DNA of 64,000 nt from Zafaria cholistanensis (lineage in GTDB: Bacteria > Actinomycetota > Actinomycetes > Actinomycetales > Micrococcaceae): positions 139,589 to 203,588 of the forward strand of contig NZ_BKDJ01000005.1 in NCBI RefSeq assembly GCF_008580665.1, given 5' to 3'. Position numbers and translations under genes: made by a program. Position 1 is the first letter of the stretch, and the number at the start of each line of letters is the position of its first letter. Below, one piece after another: positions 42,411 to 50,709 of this stretch. The notes under the pieces are model-generated. The model had not been told where the DNA came from. It was given only the letters and a program-made list of their open reading frames with translations, and ran no database searches.

Positions 42411-43054
42411 TGCGGGTCCCATTCGCCGGTGACCAGGTAGTTGACCTTGCGGGCCACGGAGACGCCGTGGTCGCCGTAGCGCTCCAGGAAGCGGCTGGCC
42501 AGGGTGACGTCCGCGGTGGTCGGTGCGGACTCGGTCCAGTCCGGCTCGGCGACGGCCTTGAACACGCTCAGGTGCAGTTCGTCGATGTGCGCGTTGAGCC
42601 GGATGATCTCCTGCGCGATCTTCAGGTCGCGGGTCTCCAGCAGTTCGCCGAGCTTGTGGGCGATCTGGATGTCGGCCTGCGCCATTTCCCGGAACACCGG
42701 GGCCAGGGACTCCGGAACCACATGCTGCGGGAAGCGCAGGCGGGCCAGCTGGGCGATGTGCCGGGCGAGGTCGCCCATGCGCTCCAAAGACGCGCTCATG
42801 CGCAGGGAGCCGACGATCATCCGCAGGTCGGAGGCCACCGGACCCTGCCGGGCCAGGAGGTCGATGGCGCGCTCGTCGAGCTGGTTCTGCAGGAAGTCGA
42901 TGCGCGCGTCGGCTGCGATGACCTCCTGGGCGATCTCGGTGTCGGCAGCTTCAAAGGAAGCGTATGCGCGCTCCATGGCGTGCGCCACAAGCTGGGACAT
43001 TTGGACCAGCTCGTCACCGATGGACTGGAGCTCGGCCTGGAATAGCTTACGCAC
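42395..43054 (-). CDS. phoU: PhoU-type phosphate signalling protein
   Basis: A 219-residue cytosolic all-helical protein with two PhoU three-helix bundles (about residues 8-100 and 115-205). It contains acidic metal-binding helices such as QEVIAADARIDFLQNQLDERA and LNAHIDELHLSVFKAV. PhoU transmits the phosphate-transporter state to the SenX3-type sensor kinase and represses the Pho regulon. The GTG start follows AAAGGACGCTGCC. It is divergent from senX3-regX3, and an 11-bp-periodic PHO-box-like array lies between them. The 3' end has a short tandem duplication just past the stop. Confidence 0.95.
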   Translation of the reverse strand: MRKLFQAELQSIGDELVQMSQLVAHAMERAYASFEAADTEIAQEVIAADARIDFLQNQLDERAIDLLARQGPVASDLRMIVGSLRMSASLERMGDLARHIAQLARLRFPQHVVPESLAPVFREMAQADIQIAHKLGELLETRDLKIAQEIIRLNAHIDELHLSVFKAVAEPDWTESAPTTADVTLASRFLERYGDHGVSVARKVNYLVTGEWDPQFTEV

Positions 43055-43132
43055 GGCAGCGTCCTTTCATAACAGGTGGGGCCGAACCCTTCGGGTGCGG
43101 CCCCCATTCTCCGCTTCAGGCTGACAGTACTA

Positions 43133-43172
43133 GATGAATGCTTGTGGGGCGCCCGATGAACACTCCATTAAC
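43133..43172 (-). promoter_or_regulatory. PHO-box-like direct repeat array (RegX3/PhoP type)
   Basis: GATGAAT (43133), GATGAAC (43155) and CATTAAC (43166) sit on an exact 11-bp register, with a weak unit at 43144. On the minus strand these read GTTAATG, GTTCATC and ATTCATC, close to the actinobacterial PHO-box GTTCA(C/T)C repeated every 11 bases. The array lies between phoU and senX3, as expected for autoregulation by RegX3. Confidence 0.6.
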
Positions 43173-43232
43173 CGGCCCCGTTTGCCCCTTTCCGGTCCGG
43201 AGGGCCCCAAAGGCGGGGGATACGCTAGTGGG

Positions 43233-44426
43233 GTGAACGATGTGCTGATCGGAGTGCTCTCCGGACTGGTGGGCCTGACCCTGGGGATCGTTGGACTCCT
43301 GGCCTACCGGGCCAGCCAACGGCAGCGGGCGGGCCTGATGGAGGTCGGCGAACCGACCCTTCCGGAAGGTTCCGCCGAGATCCTCTCCGTCATCGGACGC
43401 GCCTTCGTGGTGGTGGACGACGTCGACGGCGTGGTCCGGGCCAACCCGGCCGCCTACGCGTTTGGCCTGGTCCGCGGCCATACCCTGGTGCATCCGGAAC
43501 TGCTGGAGCTGGCCCGCCGGGTGCGCTCCGACGGGGTCATCGAGGAGCGCCAGTTCGAGCTTCCGCGGGGCCCGTTGGGGCAGGGCACGATCATCGTGCA
43601 CGTCCGGGTGGCCCCCTTGGGCGAGCAGTACATCCTCCTGCTGGCCGATGACCGCACGGAGATCACCCGCACCGAGGCCATCCGCAACGACTTCGTGGCC
43701 AACGTCTCCCACGAGCTGAAGACGCCCGTGGGGGCCATCTCGCTGCTGGCGGAGGCCGTGGACGAGGCCGCCGACGACGCGGTCGCCGTCCGGCGCTTCG
43801 CCGCCCGCCTGCACAAGGAATCGGCGCGGCTCACCGCGCTGGTCCAGGACATCATCGAGCTCTCCCGCCTGCAGGGGGCCGACGTCGTGATGCAGGGCCG
43901 GCCGGTGGACGTGAACGCGGTCCTGGCCGAGGCGGTGGACCGCAACAAGCTTCCCGCCGAGGGCAAGCACATTAAGATCTCCCTGGGCGGGCGTTCCGAC
44001 GCCCTGGTCCACGGGGATCCGGACCTGCTCATGACGGCCTTCCGGAACCTGATCGACAACGCCATCCGGTATTCGCCGGAGGGGACCACCGTCGGGGTTG
44101 GCGTCCGCTCCCGCGACGGGCTGGTCCAGGTCTCGGTGACGGACCAGGGGCCCGGCATCCCGCAGGAGGAGCAGGACCGCATCTTTGAACGGTTCTATCG
44201 GGTGGACGCCGCCCGGTCGCGCCAGACCGGCGGCACCGGCCTGGGGCTGAGCATCGTCAAGCACGTCATTTCCAACCACGGCGGCGAAGTGACCGTGTGG
44301 TCCCAACCCGGCCAAGGGTCGACCTTCACGGTCCGCCTGCCGGAGTTGGAGGAAACAACCGCCGGGAAAACCGGCGGACCGAACGAAGGGACGCTAAGCG
44401 CCCCCGGACAAGGAGGCAGGGTTTGA
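43233..44426 (+). CDS. senX3: Phosphate-responsive sensor histidine kinase SenX3
   Basis: A 397-residue membrane kinase of the phosphate two-component system. It has one N-terminal hydrophobic hairpin-like segment (about residues 5-27), a PAS-like region (50-150), the H-box FVANVSHELKTPVGAI (His near residue 163), an N-box (RNLIDNAIRYS) and G-boxes (DQGPGIP, GTGLGLSIVKH). No large extracytoplasmic sensor exists, in keeping with signalling through PhoU and the phosphate transporter. The GTG start has TACGCT six bases upstream and no Shine-Dalgarno sequence. Its stop overlaps the regX3 TTG start (TTGA at 44423-44426). Confidence 0.95.
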   Translation: MNDVLIGVLSGLVGLTLGIVGLLAYRASQRQRAGLMEVGEPTLPEGSAEILSVIGRAFVVVDDVDGVVRANPAAYAFGLVRGHTLVHPELLELARRVRSDGVIEERQFELPRGPLGQGTIIVHVRVAPLGEQYILLLADDRTEITRTEAIRNDFVANVSHELKTPVGAISLLAEAVDEAADDAVAVRRFAARLHKESARLTALVQDIIELSRLQGADVVMQGRPVDVNAVLAEAVDRNKLPAEGKHIKISLGGRSDALVHGDPDLLMTAFRNLIDNAIRYSPEGTTVGVGVRSRDGLVQVSVTDQGPGIPQEEQDRIFERFYRVDAARSRQTGGTGLGLSIVKHVISNHGGEVTVWSQPGQGSTFTVRLPELEETTAGKTGGPNEGTLSAPGQGGRV

Positions 44427-45103
44427 CCCGCATTCTGGTGGTCGAGGACGAGGAGTCGCTGAGCGACCCGCTCTCCTATCTTCTCGAAAAGGAGGGTTTC
44501 GAGGTTCAGGTGGTCGACAACGGCCTGGACGCCGTGACCGAATTCGACCGTGCCGGCGCCGACCTGGTGCTGCTGGACCTCATGCTGCCGGGGCAGCCGG
44601 GCACCGAGGTGTGCCGGCAGCTGCGCCAGCGCTCGAACGTCCCCGTCATCATGCTGACGGCCAAGGACTCGGAAATCGACAAGGTCGTTGGCCTGGAGTT
44701 GGGCGCCGACGACTATGTAACCAAGCCCTACTCCTCGCGCGAGCTGGTTGCCCGCGTGCGCGCCGTGCTGCGCCGCCAGGGCGAGCCGGAGGAACTGGTC
44801 GCCGCCACCATCCAGGCCGGCCCGGTGCGCATGGACGTGGAGCGCCACGTGGTGAGCGTGGGCGGGGAGCAGGTTTCGCTGCCCCTGAAGGAGTTCGAGC
44901 TGCTGGAGATGCTGCTGCGCAACTCCGGGCGCGTACTCACCCGCGGCCAGCTGATCGACCGCGTCTGGGGTTCGGACTATGTCGGGGACACCAAGACCCT
45001 GGACGTCCACGTCAAGCGGCTGCGTTCGAAGATCGAACCCGACCCGTCCGCCCCGGTGCACCTGGTCACGGTGCGGGGGCTGGGGTACAAGTTCGAGGCC
45101 TGA
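44423..45103 (+). CDS. regX3: Phosphate-responsive response regulator RegX3
   Basis: A 226-residue OmpR/PhoB regulator. The receiver domain has the acidic pair in VVEDEES, phosphoacceptor Asp in VLLDLMLPG (near residue 52), and Lys in DDYVTKPYSS. The winged helix has LPLKEFELLEML and TLDVHVKRLRSK with VRGLGYKFEA at the end. The start is TTG 44423, chosen because AAGGAGGCAGGG precedes it and it overlaps the senX3 stop. RegX3 activates phosphate-starvation genes; the PHO-box-like array at 43133-43172 is a probable target. Confidence 0.95.
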   Translation: MTRILVVEDEESLSDPLSYLLEKEGFEVQVVDNGLDAVTEFDRAGADLVLLDLMLPGQPGTEVCRQLRQRSNVPVIMLTAKDSEIDKVVGLELGADDYVTKPYSSRELVARVRAVLRRQGEPEELVAATIQAGPVRMDVERHVVSVGGEQVSLPLKEFELLEMLLRNSGRVLTRGQLIDRVWGSDYVGDTKTLDVHVKRLRSKIEPDPSAPVHLVTVRGLGYKFEA

Positions 45104-45134
45104 GTGGCCGCAGTGTCCTGACCCGGAGCCGCAT

Positions 45135-45176
45135 GCGAAAGGGCCCCGGAACCGTTCGGTTCCGGGGCCCTTTCGC
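45135..45176. terminator. Bidirectional terminator after regX3
   Basis: A perfect 20-bp stem (arms 45135-45154 and 45157-45176) around a tiny loop, with GAAA/TTTC edges. It lies between convergent regX3 and a lipoprotein gene. Confidence 0.85.
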
Positions 45177-45192
45177 GCAAATGCCGGCGGGC

Positions 45193-45726
45193 CTAGTGCT
45201 CCGCGGGGGCTTCGCCGTGCTTGACGAGGTGCTCCGTGGTGGCCGGGTCGTAGCCGCCCGGCAGGTACTGGCGGTACTCCTCGAGGGCGCCGTTGACCAC
45301 CGGGATCGACACCTCGGTGCTGGCGGAGCCTGCGGTGGCTACGGCGTCGGCATCGGCGCCCGGCTCGGCGGTAGCGGTCGGGATGACCACCTCGTTGGCG
45401 TCGTCCTCAAGCTTCAGCGAGGTCTTGGCCGGCACCCGGATCGAGGCCGTGTGGGAACCGACCTTCAGTTCCAGGGTTTGGGGGGCATCGGTGGCGTTGA
45501 CCACCGTGCCGATCAGGCGCGCTTCCTCGGTGGCGGAGCCGGTGACCAGCATGAGGTTGCGGGCCTTCAGGTCGGCCACGTCGAACACGATGCCGTCGGA
45601 GGCCGCATACTGCAGGGTGGTGGCCTGCTTGTTGATGGAACCGCAGCCGGTGGCCCCAAGCGCAATAACGGCCAGAGCGGCGGCCGCAACGGCGCGGCGT
45701 CCACGGATCTTCTGTGCGGTGATCAC
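45193..45726 (-). CDS. Putative lipoprotein of unknown function
   Basis: A 177-residue exported protein. A basic start (VITAQKIRGRR) and hydrophobic run end in the lipobox GATG-C (Cys near residue 28), so it should be lipid-anchored on the outer membrane face. The mature part contains a beta-rich domain (residues 45-110; FDVADLKARNLMLVTGSA, LIGTVVNATDAPQTLEL) resembling an immunoglobulin-like fold. An Ala/Asp/Thr-rich low-complexity segment follows. The GTG start follows GAGGAGCTTGTGCC. It lies between regX3 and the divergent carD promoter. No partner is evident. Confidence 0.75.
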   Translation of the reverse strand: MITAQKIRGRRAVAAAALAVIALGATGCGSINKQATTLQYAASDGIVFDVADLKARNLMLVTGSATEEARLIGTVVNATDAPQTLELKVGSHTASIRVPAKTSLKLEDDANEVVIPTATAEPGADADAVATAGSASTEVSIPVVNGALEEYRQYLPGGYDPATTEHLVKHGEAPAEH

Positions 45727-45983
45727 GGCACAAGCTCCTCTATCAAGGTCGAGTCTGGTGGGTCGCCGCGGCACGCTGGATGCGTCGGGCGCGGCGGCAA
45801 TTCACCTCATAGCCTAATGGGTTCGGGGCGAAAAGCTTGCCTCGGCCAACTGTCATGACGGGGGAAATGGCCGGTTTTAACGCGCGCTCGTACCACCGCG
45901 CCTTCGCTTTGGGAAGGGGTGCGGCGGTGCTCCACGGCGGGGGCTTCCCCGCGCCCCGCCCCGGGTTTCGGCCATTTTCGTGA

Positions 45984-46007
45984 TAAACTAGGCTTTGGGA
46001 AAGGGGA
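45984..46007 (+). promoter_or_regulatory. carD promoter -10 and Shine-Dalgarno
   Basis: The -10-like TAAACT (45984-45989) is followed by an untranslated leader of about 20 bases with AAAGGGGA (46000-46007) nine bases before the ATG. carD thus uses a leadered mRNA, in contrast to its neighbours ispD and cysS. Confidence 0.6.
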
Positions 46008-46015
46008 TTATCCAC

Positions 46016-46498
46016 ATGGTTTTTGAGGTTGGCGAAACGGTTGTTTACCCTCACCACGGTGCCGCAATGATCGAGGAGATCAAGATGCGCACCATCAAGG
46101 GCGAAGAGAAGATGTATCTCAAGCTCAAGGTTGCGCAAGGCGATCTCACCATCGAGGTCCCGGCGGAAAACGTCGACCTGGTCGGCGTTCGCGACGTGGT
46201 GGGCCAGGAGGGCCTGGAGCATGTGTTCGACGTCCTGCGTGCCGAGTTCACGGAGGAACCGACCAACTGGTCCCGCCGTTACAAGGCCAATCTGGAGAAG
46301 CTGGCGTCCGGCGACGTCATCAAGGTGGCCGAGGTCGTTCGCGACCTGTGGCGCCGCGACCACGACCGTGGTCTCTCCGCAGGCGAAAAGCGCATGCTCT
46401 CCAAGGCCCGCCAGATCCTGATCAGCGAACTGGCCCTGGCCAAGAAGCTCGACGAGGAGAAGGCCGAGAGCGTCCTCGACGAGGTCCTCGCTTCCTAG
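46016..46498 (+). CDS. carD: CarD-family RNA polymerase-binding transcription factor
   Basis: A 160-residue essential regulator that binds the RNA polymerase beta subunit and stabilises open complexes, notably at rRNA promoters. The N-terminal Tudor-like RNA-polymerase interaction domain ([20 protein letters not shown], residues 3-55) and the C-terminal helical DNA-binding domain ([32 protein letters not shown]) fit exactly. The start MVFEVGE at 46016 has AAAGGGGA upstream and matches the family N-terminus. It precedes ispD-ispF, the order seen in many actinobacteria. A rRNA operon, its classical target, begins at the other end of the window. Confidence 0.96.
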   Translation: MVFEVGETVVYPHHGAAMIEEIKMRTIKGEEKMYLKLKVAQGDLTIEVPAENVDLVGVRDVVGQEGLEHVFDVLRAEFTEEPTNWSRRYKANLEKLASGDVIKVAEVVRDLWRRDHDRGLSAGEKRMLSKARQILISELALAKKLDEEKAESVLDEVLAS

Positions 46499-46625
46499 GG
46501 GACATCTCCTGGGCGGTACCTCCGCCCGGCCCCACGGCATCCTGTGCCGCTACTCCAGCCAGTTTCAGGCACAGTGCTTCCGGCAGGCAGCCCGCCTTCG
46601 GGACCCTTCAGCGCTGCGGTCCTTG

Positions 46626-46653
46626 AGTGCCACGGTCTTTTAGTGCCACGGTC
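46626..46653. repeat. 12-bp direct repeat upstream of ispD
   Basis: AGTGCCACGGTC occurs at 46626-46637 and 46642-46653, period 16. It lies about 90 bp before the ispD start, in the 244-bp carD-ispD gap. It may be an operator pair or a chance duplication. Confidence 0.55.
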
Positions 46654-46742
46654 CGTCCACAACAGTGGGCGGGCCGCTTGGCGTGCACGGTCCGGTGGGG
46701 CCACGGCCCGTCCGGACGGACGCCGGGGGTACGCTTCTGAAC

Positions 46743-47516
46743 GTGAGCCAGCCCCCGCTTTCCCCCGTTCCCGAGCGTCCCGGACGCGCCGCCGTCGTCA
46801 TCGTTGCCGCAGGGTCCGGAACCCGGCTCGGCCACGGGATCCCCAAGGCCCTGGTGCCGCTGGCCGGGCGCCCCCTGCTGGCCCACGCCATTGACGGGGC
46901 CCTGGGCTCCGGCGTCGCGGACCGGATGGTCGTGGTGGTGCCGCCCGGGGACACCGAACTGACCGCCCTGTGCCGGGGCTATGCCGCGGACGGTGTCCAC
47001 TTGGCCTGCGTCTTTGGCGGCGAGACCCGCAACGAGTCGGTGCGGGCCGGGCTCCGGGCCATCGGCCCGGGCGTCGACTATGTCCTGGTCCACGACGCCG
47101 CCCGCTGCCTCACTCCCGCGGCGGTCTTCGCCGGAGTCCTCCACGCCCTGCACGCGGGCGCCAGCGCGGTCATTCCCGCCGTGCCGGTAGTGGACACGGT
47201 CAAGTCCGTGGCGCCCTCCGCCGCCCCGGGCATCGCTCCCGAATCTGTCACCGGCACCCCCGAACGTGCGGCGCTGCGGGCTGTCCAGACCCCGCAGGGC
47301 TTTCGCCTGGGGGAGCTGCTGCGGGCCCACGAGGCCGCCGCCTCCTGGACCGGCGAGCGCGCCGCGGCCGTCACCGACGACGCGATGCTCATGGAGCTGG
47401 CGGGCAGCGAGGTGTTCGTGGTGCCCGGTTCGGTGGAGGCCCTGAAGGTCACCACCCCGCTGGACCTGCTGCTGGCCGAGGCGCTGGTGGCCAACGGATA
47501 CGAGGAGCAGTCGTGA
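46743..47516 (+). CDS. ispD: 2-C-methyl-D-erythritol 4-phosphate cytidylyltransferase
   Basis: Transfers CMP from CTP to methylerythritol phosphate in the MEP isoprenoid pathway. The 257-residue protein has the nucleotide-binding loop [13 protein letters not shown] (near residue 20), [13 protein letters not shown] (near 92), [10 protein letters not shown] (near 118) and RAVQTPQGF (near 178). The GTG start has TACGCT seven bases upstream and no Shine-Dalgarno sequence, so it is probably leaderless. Its stop overlaps the ispF start (GTGA at 47513-47516). Confidence 0.95.
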   Translation: MSQPPLSPVPERPGRAAVVIVAAGSGTRLGHGIPKALVPLAGRPLLAHAIDGALGSGVADRMVVVVPPGDTELTALCRGYAADGVHLACVFGGETRNESVRAGLRAIGPGVDYVLVHDAARCLTPAAVFAGVLHALHAGASAVIPAVPVVDTVKSVAPSAAPGIAPESVTGTPERAALRAVQTPQGFRLGELLRAHEAAASWTGERAAAVTDDAMLMELAGSEVFVVPGSVEALKVTTPLDLLLAEALVANGYEEQS

Positions 47517-48010
47517 ACCCGCCCATCCTTCCCCGCACCGGCATCGGAATCGACGTCCACGCCTTCGCCCCGGACGGGGAGGCGCGCGAGCTGTGGCTGG
47601 CCGGGCTGTACTGGCCCGGGGAGCGGGGGCTGTCCGGGCACTCCGACGGCGACGCGGTGGCCCACGCAGCCTGCGACGCGCTTTTCTCCGCGGCCGGCAT
47701 CGGGGATTTGGGCACCCACTTCGGCACCGCCCGCCCCGAATTCGCCGGTGCCGCCGGCACCACGCTGCTGGCCGAGGCCGCGCGGCTGGTGCGCGCCGCG
47801 GGGTTCGAAATCGGCAACGTCGCCGTGCAGTTCGTGGGCAACCGCCCCAAGTTCGGTCCCCGCCGACAGGAGGCGGACACCGTCCTCAGCGCCGCGGCCG
47901 CAGCCCCGGTCACGGTGACCGCGACGACGTCGGACCGGCTCGGCTACGAGGGTGCGGGGCAGGGCATCACCGCCTACGCGACCGCGCTGGTCTACCGGCC
48001 GGAAGCCTGA
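47513..48010 (+). CDS. ispF: 2-C-methyl-D-erythritol 2,4-cyclodiphosphate synthase
   Basis: Forms the cyclic diphosphate intermediate of the MEP pathway, two steps after IspD. The 165-residue protein has the zinc-binding GIGIDVHAF (near residue 12), [18 protein letters not shown] (near 42), and the CDP-binding [16 protein letters not shown]. The GTG start lies in the ispD stop, with GAGGAGCAGTC before it. Length and motifs are complete. The trimer binds zinc at Asp/His residues of the first motifs. Confidence 0.95.
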   Translation: MNPPILPRTGIGIDVHAFAPDGEARELWLAGLYWPGERGLSGHSDGDAVAHAACDALFSAAGIGDLGTHFGTARPEFAGAAGTTLLAEAARLVRAAGFEIGNVAVQFVGNRPKFGPRRQEADTVLSAAAAAPVTVTATTSDRLGYEGAGQGITAYATALVYRPEA

Positions 48011-48081
48011 GCCTGCCTGAACCTGGGGGCTTCGGCAGGGCGCGGGCGCGGTCCCGGGGCAACGGCGGCTAACCTAGACCG

Positions 48082-49548
48082 GTGAGCATCCGTTTTTACG
48101 ACACCAAGCAGGCGCAGGTGCGGGAGTTTGTCCCGCTGGTCCCGGGCCAGGTGGGCCTGTATTACTGCGGGGCCACCGTCCAGGGGATGCCGCACGTCGG
48201 GCACATCCGCTCGGCCATTGCCTTCGACATCCTGGTCCGCTGGCTGGAGCACCGGGGGCACAAGGTCACCGTGGTCCGCAACGTGACGGACATCGACGAC
48301 AAGATCCTGGAGAAGTCCGCGGCCTCCTTCGCCGAGGACTTCGAGGAGGACGAGGCCTACCGCCCGGAGGAGCCATGGTTTGCCCTGGCGTACCGGTTCG
48401 AGCAGGAGTTCCGGAAGGCCTACGAAACCCTCGGCGTCCGCCTCCCCACCTATGAGCCGCGCGCCACCGGACACATCCCGGAGATGCACCAGCTCATCGC
48501 CGAACTCATCGACCGCGGCCACGCCTACCCGGCCACCGACGGCTCCGGGGACGTCTACTTCGACGTGCGCTCCTTCCCCGGGTACGGCTCGCTGACCCGC
48601 CAAAAGGTCGACGACATGCAGGCCGCCCCCGATGCGGATCCGCGCGGCAAGCGCGATCCCCGCGACTTCGCGCTCTGGAAGGGCCATAAGGACACCGACC
48701 CGCAGAGCGCCTCCTGGCCCAGCCCGTGGGGCCGCGGCCGCCCGGGCTGGCACCTGGAGTGCTCCGCAATGTGCACCAAGTACCTGGGCGAGAGTTTCGA
48801 CATCCACGGCGGCGGCCTGGACCTGCGCTTTCCCCACCATGAGAACGAGCTCGCCCAGTCGGCGGCGGCCGGCCACGGCTTTGCCAACTTCTGGATGCAC
48901 AACGGCATGGTCACCTACGCGGGGGAGAAGATGTCCAAGTCCGTGGGCAACACCGTCTCCCCGCAGCAGATGCTGGAGCTGGCGGCCCCGCGCGTGGTGC
49001 GCTACTTCCTGGGCCAGGCGCACTACCGTTCCCAGCTGGACTACCGCCCCACCTCCCTCGAGGAGGCCGGTGCCGCGCTGGAGCGGATCGACTCCTTCAT
49101 CGAGCGCGCGCTGGAGCGCCTGCACGGGATCGGCGCCGGCGGGGACTTCGACCTGGACCTGCACCACTTCGAGGTCACCGACGAGTTCGCGGCCGCGATG
49201 GACGACGACCTCAACGTGCCGCAGGCACTTGCCGCGCTGCACGAAACCGTCCGCCGCGGCAATACCGCCCTCGATGCCGGTGACCGCGAAACCGCCGACC
49301 GCGCCCTGCAGCAGGTGATGGCCATGACCTACACGCTGGGCCTGGACGACGCGGCCGGGCAGGATGCCGGCGGCTCCTCCGCCGAGCACCACGCCCTGGA
49401 CACCCTGGTCCGCGCGCAGTTGGAGGAGCGTTCCGCCGCCCGTGCCGCCAGGGACTGGGCCCGCGCGGACTCCATCCGCGACCTGCTCGCCGCGGCCGGG
49501 ATCGTGGTGGAAGACTCCGCCGACGGGGCCCGCTGGTCGCTGAAGTAG
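48082..49548 (+). CDS. cysS: Cysteinyl-tRNA synthetase
   Basis: Charges tRNA-Cys. The 488-residue class I synthetase has the zinc/active-site [19 protein letters not shown] (HxGH signature, near residue 35), [31 protein letters not shown] (near 232) and the KMSKS loop (near 284; EKMSKSVGN). The C-terminal anticodon-binding region is complete. The GTG start has TAACCT six bases upstream and no ribosome-binding site, so its mRNA is probably leaderless. The order ispD-ispF-cysS-rlmB is conserved in actinobacteria. Confidence 0.96.
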   Translation: MSIRFYDTKQAQVREFVPLVPGQVGLYYCGATVQGMPHVGHIRSAIAFDILVRWLEHRGHKVTVVRNVTDIDDKILEKSAASFAEDFEEDEAYRPEEPWFALAYRFEQEFRKAYETLGVRLPTYEPRATGHIPEMHQLIAELIDRGHAYPATDGSGDVYFDVRSFPGYGSLTRQKVDDMQAAPDADPRGKRDPRDFALWKGHKDTDPQSASWPSPWGRGRPGWHLECSAMCTKYLGESFDIHGGGLDLRFPHHENELAQSAAAGHGFANFWMHNGMVTYAGEKMSKSVGNTVSPQQMLELAAPRVVRYFLGQAHYRSQLDYRPTSLEEAGAALERIDSFIERALERLHGIGAGGDFDLDLHHFEVTDEFAAAMDDDLNVPQALAALHETVRRGNTALDAGDRETADRALQQVMAMTYTLGLDDAAGQDAGGSSAEHHALDTLVRAQLEERSAARAARDWARADSIRDLLAAAGIVVEDSADGARWSLK

Positions 49549-49717
49549 CACCCGCACGCCCCGGAGCAGGGGTGCCCGGCGGCGGGGCGGGACCGGGGCG
49601 GACCGGCCGGTGCTTTCAGGCACTGTGAACGCCACCGGCGCATCCACGGTAAAATGGTTCGGCGGCGGCCTGCTGGGCTGCCGCCGAAATCCCCCACCAA
49701 CCGAGGAATCCCACATC

Positions 49718-50698
49718 ATGGCCGCACCCAAGCGCTCCGGCGCCATCCGCAAGAGCAAGAAGGGCCCTTCGGTCGGCACCGGAGGCCACGGCCGCAAGGC
49801 CCTCGAGGGCAAGGGGCCCACGCCCAAGGCCGAGGACCGCGTCTACCACAAGGCGCACAAGGCCAAGGTGCTCTCCGAGCGTGCCGCCGCCAAGCACGGC
49901 GGCCAGCAGCGCGGCCGCGCCCCCGGGCGCAGCAAGGTCGCGGAGGAGCTGGTCACCGGGCGCAACTCCGTGGTGGAGGCCCTGCGCGCGGGCATCCCGG
50001 CCAAGGCCCTGCACATTGCGGTGCGCATCGACATGGACGACCGTGTCCGCGAGTCGCTGAAGCTTGCCGCCGAGCGCGGCATCCCGGTCATGGAGTCCGG
50101 CAAGCCGGAACTGGACCGCATGACCGACGACGCCGTGCACCAGGGCCTGGTCCTGCAGATCCCGCCCTACGACTACGCCGACGCCCTGGACACGGTCGAG
50201 GAAACCCTGGAGAAGTGGCGGAAGGGCTACATCCGCAACGCCCCGCTCTTCGTGGCCCTTGACGGCATCACCGACCCGCGCAACCTCGGAGCGATCATCC
50301 GTGCGGCCTCCGCGTTCAGCGGCCACGCCGTGATCGTGCCGGAGCGCCGCTCGGTGGGCATGACCGCTTCCGCGTGGAAGACCAGCGCCGGCGCCGCAGT
50401 GCGTGTGCCCGTGGTGCGCGCGCCCAACCTGACCAACGCGTTGAAGGCCATGAAGGAACAGGGCGTCTACGTGATCGGCCTGGACGGCGGCGGCGACGTC
50501 GAACTGCCCGGCCTGGAGCTGGCCACGGAACCGCTGTGCATCGTGGTCGGTTCCGAAGGCAAGGGACTCTCCCGCCTGGTCGGGGAAACCTGCGACCAGA
50601 TCGTGTCGATCCCCATCGATTCGGCCATGGAGTCGCTGAACGCCTCGATGGCCGTGGGCATCACGCTGTACGAGGTCTCGCGCCGGCGGGGCGCATAG
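49718..50698 (+). CDS. rlmB: 23S rRNA (guanosine-2251-2'-O)-methyltransferase
   Basis: A SPOUT-class methyltransferase of 326 residues that methylates the 2'-OH of G2251 of 23S rRNA (or another TrmH/RlmB-type target). A basic, Gly/Lys-rich extension of about 70 residues (PKRSGAIRKSKKGP) precedes the substrate-binding domain (ELVTGRNSVVEALRAG). The trefoil-knot domain has VALDGITDPRNLGAIIRAA (near 185), VVGSEGKGLSR and SLNASMAVGI. The ATG follows GAGGAATCCCACATC. It is followed 12 bases later by glgX, probably in the same transcript. Confidence 0.94.
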   Translation: MAAPKRSGAIRKSKKGPSVGTGGHGRKALEGKGPTPKAEDRVYHKAHKAKVLSERAAAKHGGQQRGRAPGRSKVAEELVTGRNSVVEALRAGIPAKALHIAVRIDMDDRVRESLKLAAERGIPVMESGKPELDRMTDDAVHQGLVLQIPPYDYADALDTVEETLEKWRKGYIRNAPLFVALDGITDPRNLGAIIRAASAFSGHAVIVPERRSVGMTASAWKTSAGAAVRVPVVRAPNLTNALKAMKEQGVYVIGLDGGGDVELPGLELATEPLCIVVGSEGKGLSRLVGETCDQIVSIPIDSAMESLNASMAVGITLYEVSRRRGA

Positions 50699-50709
50699 GT
50701 CCGGATCCC

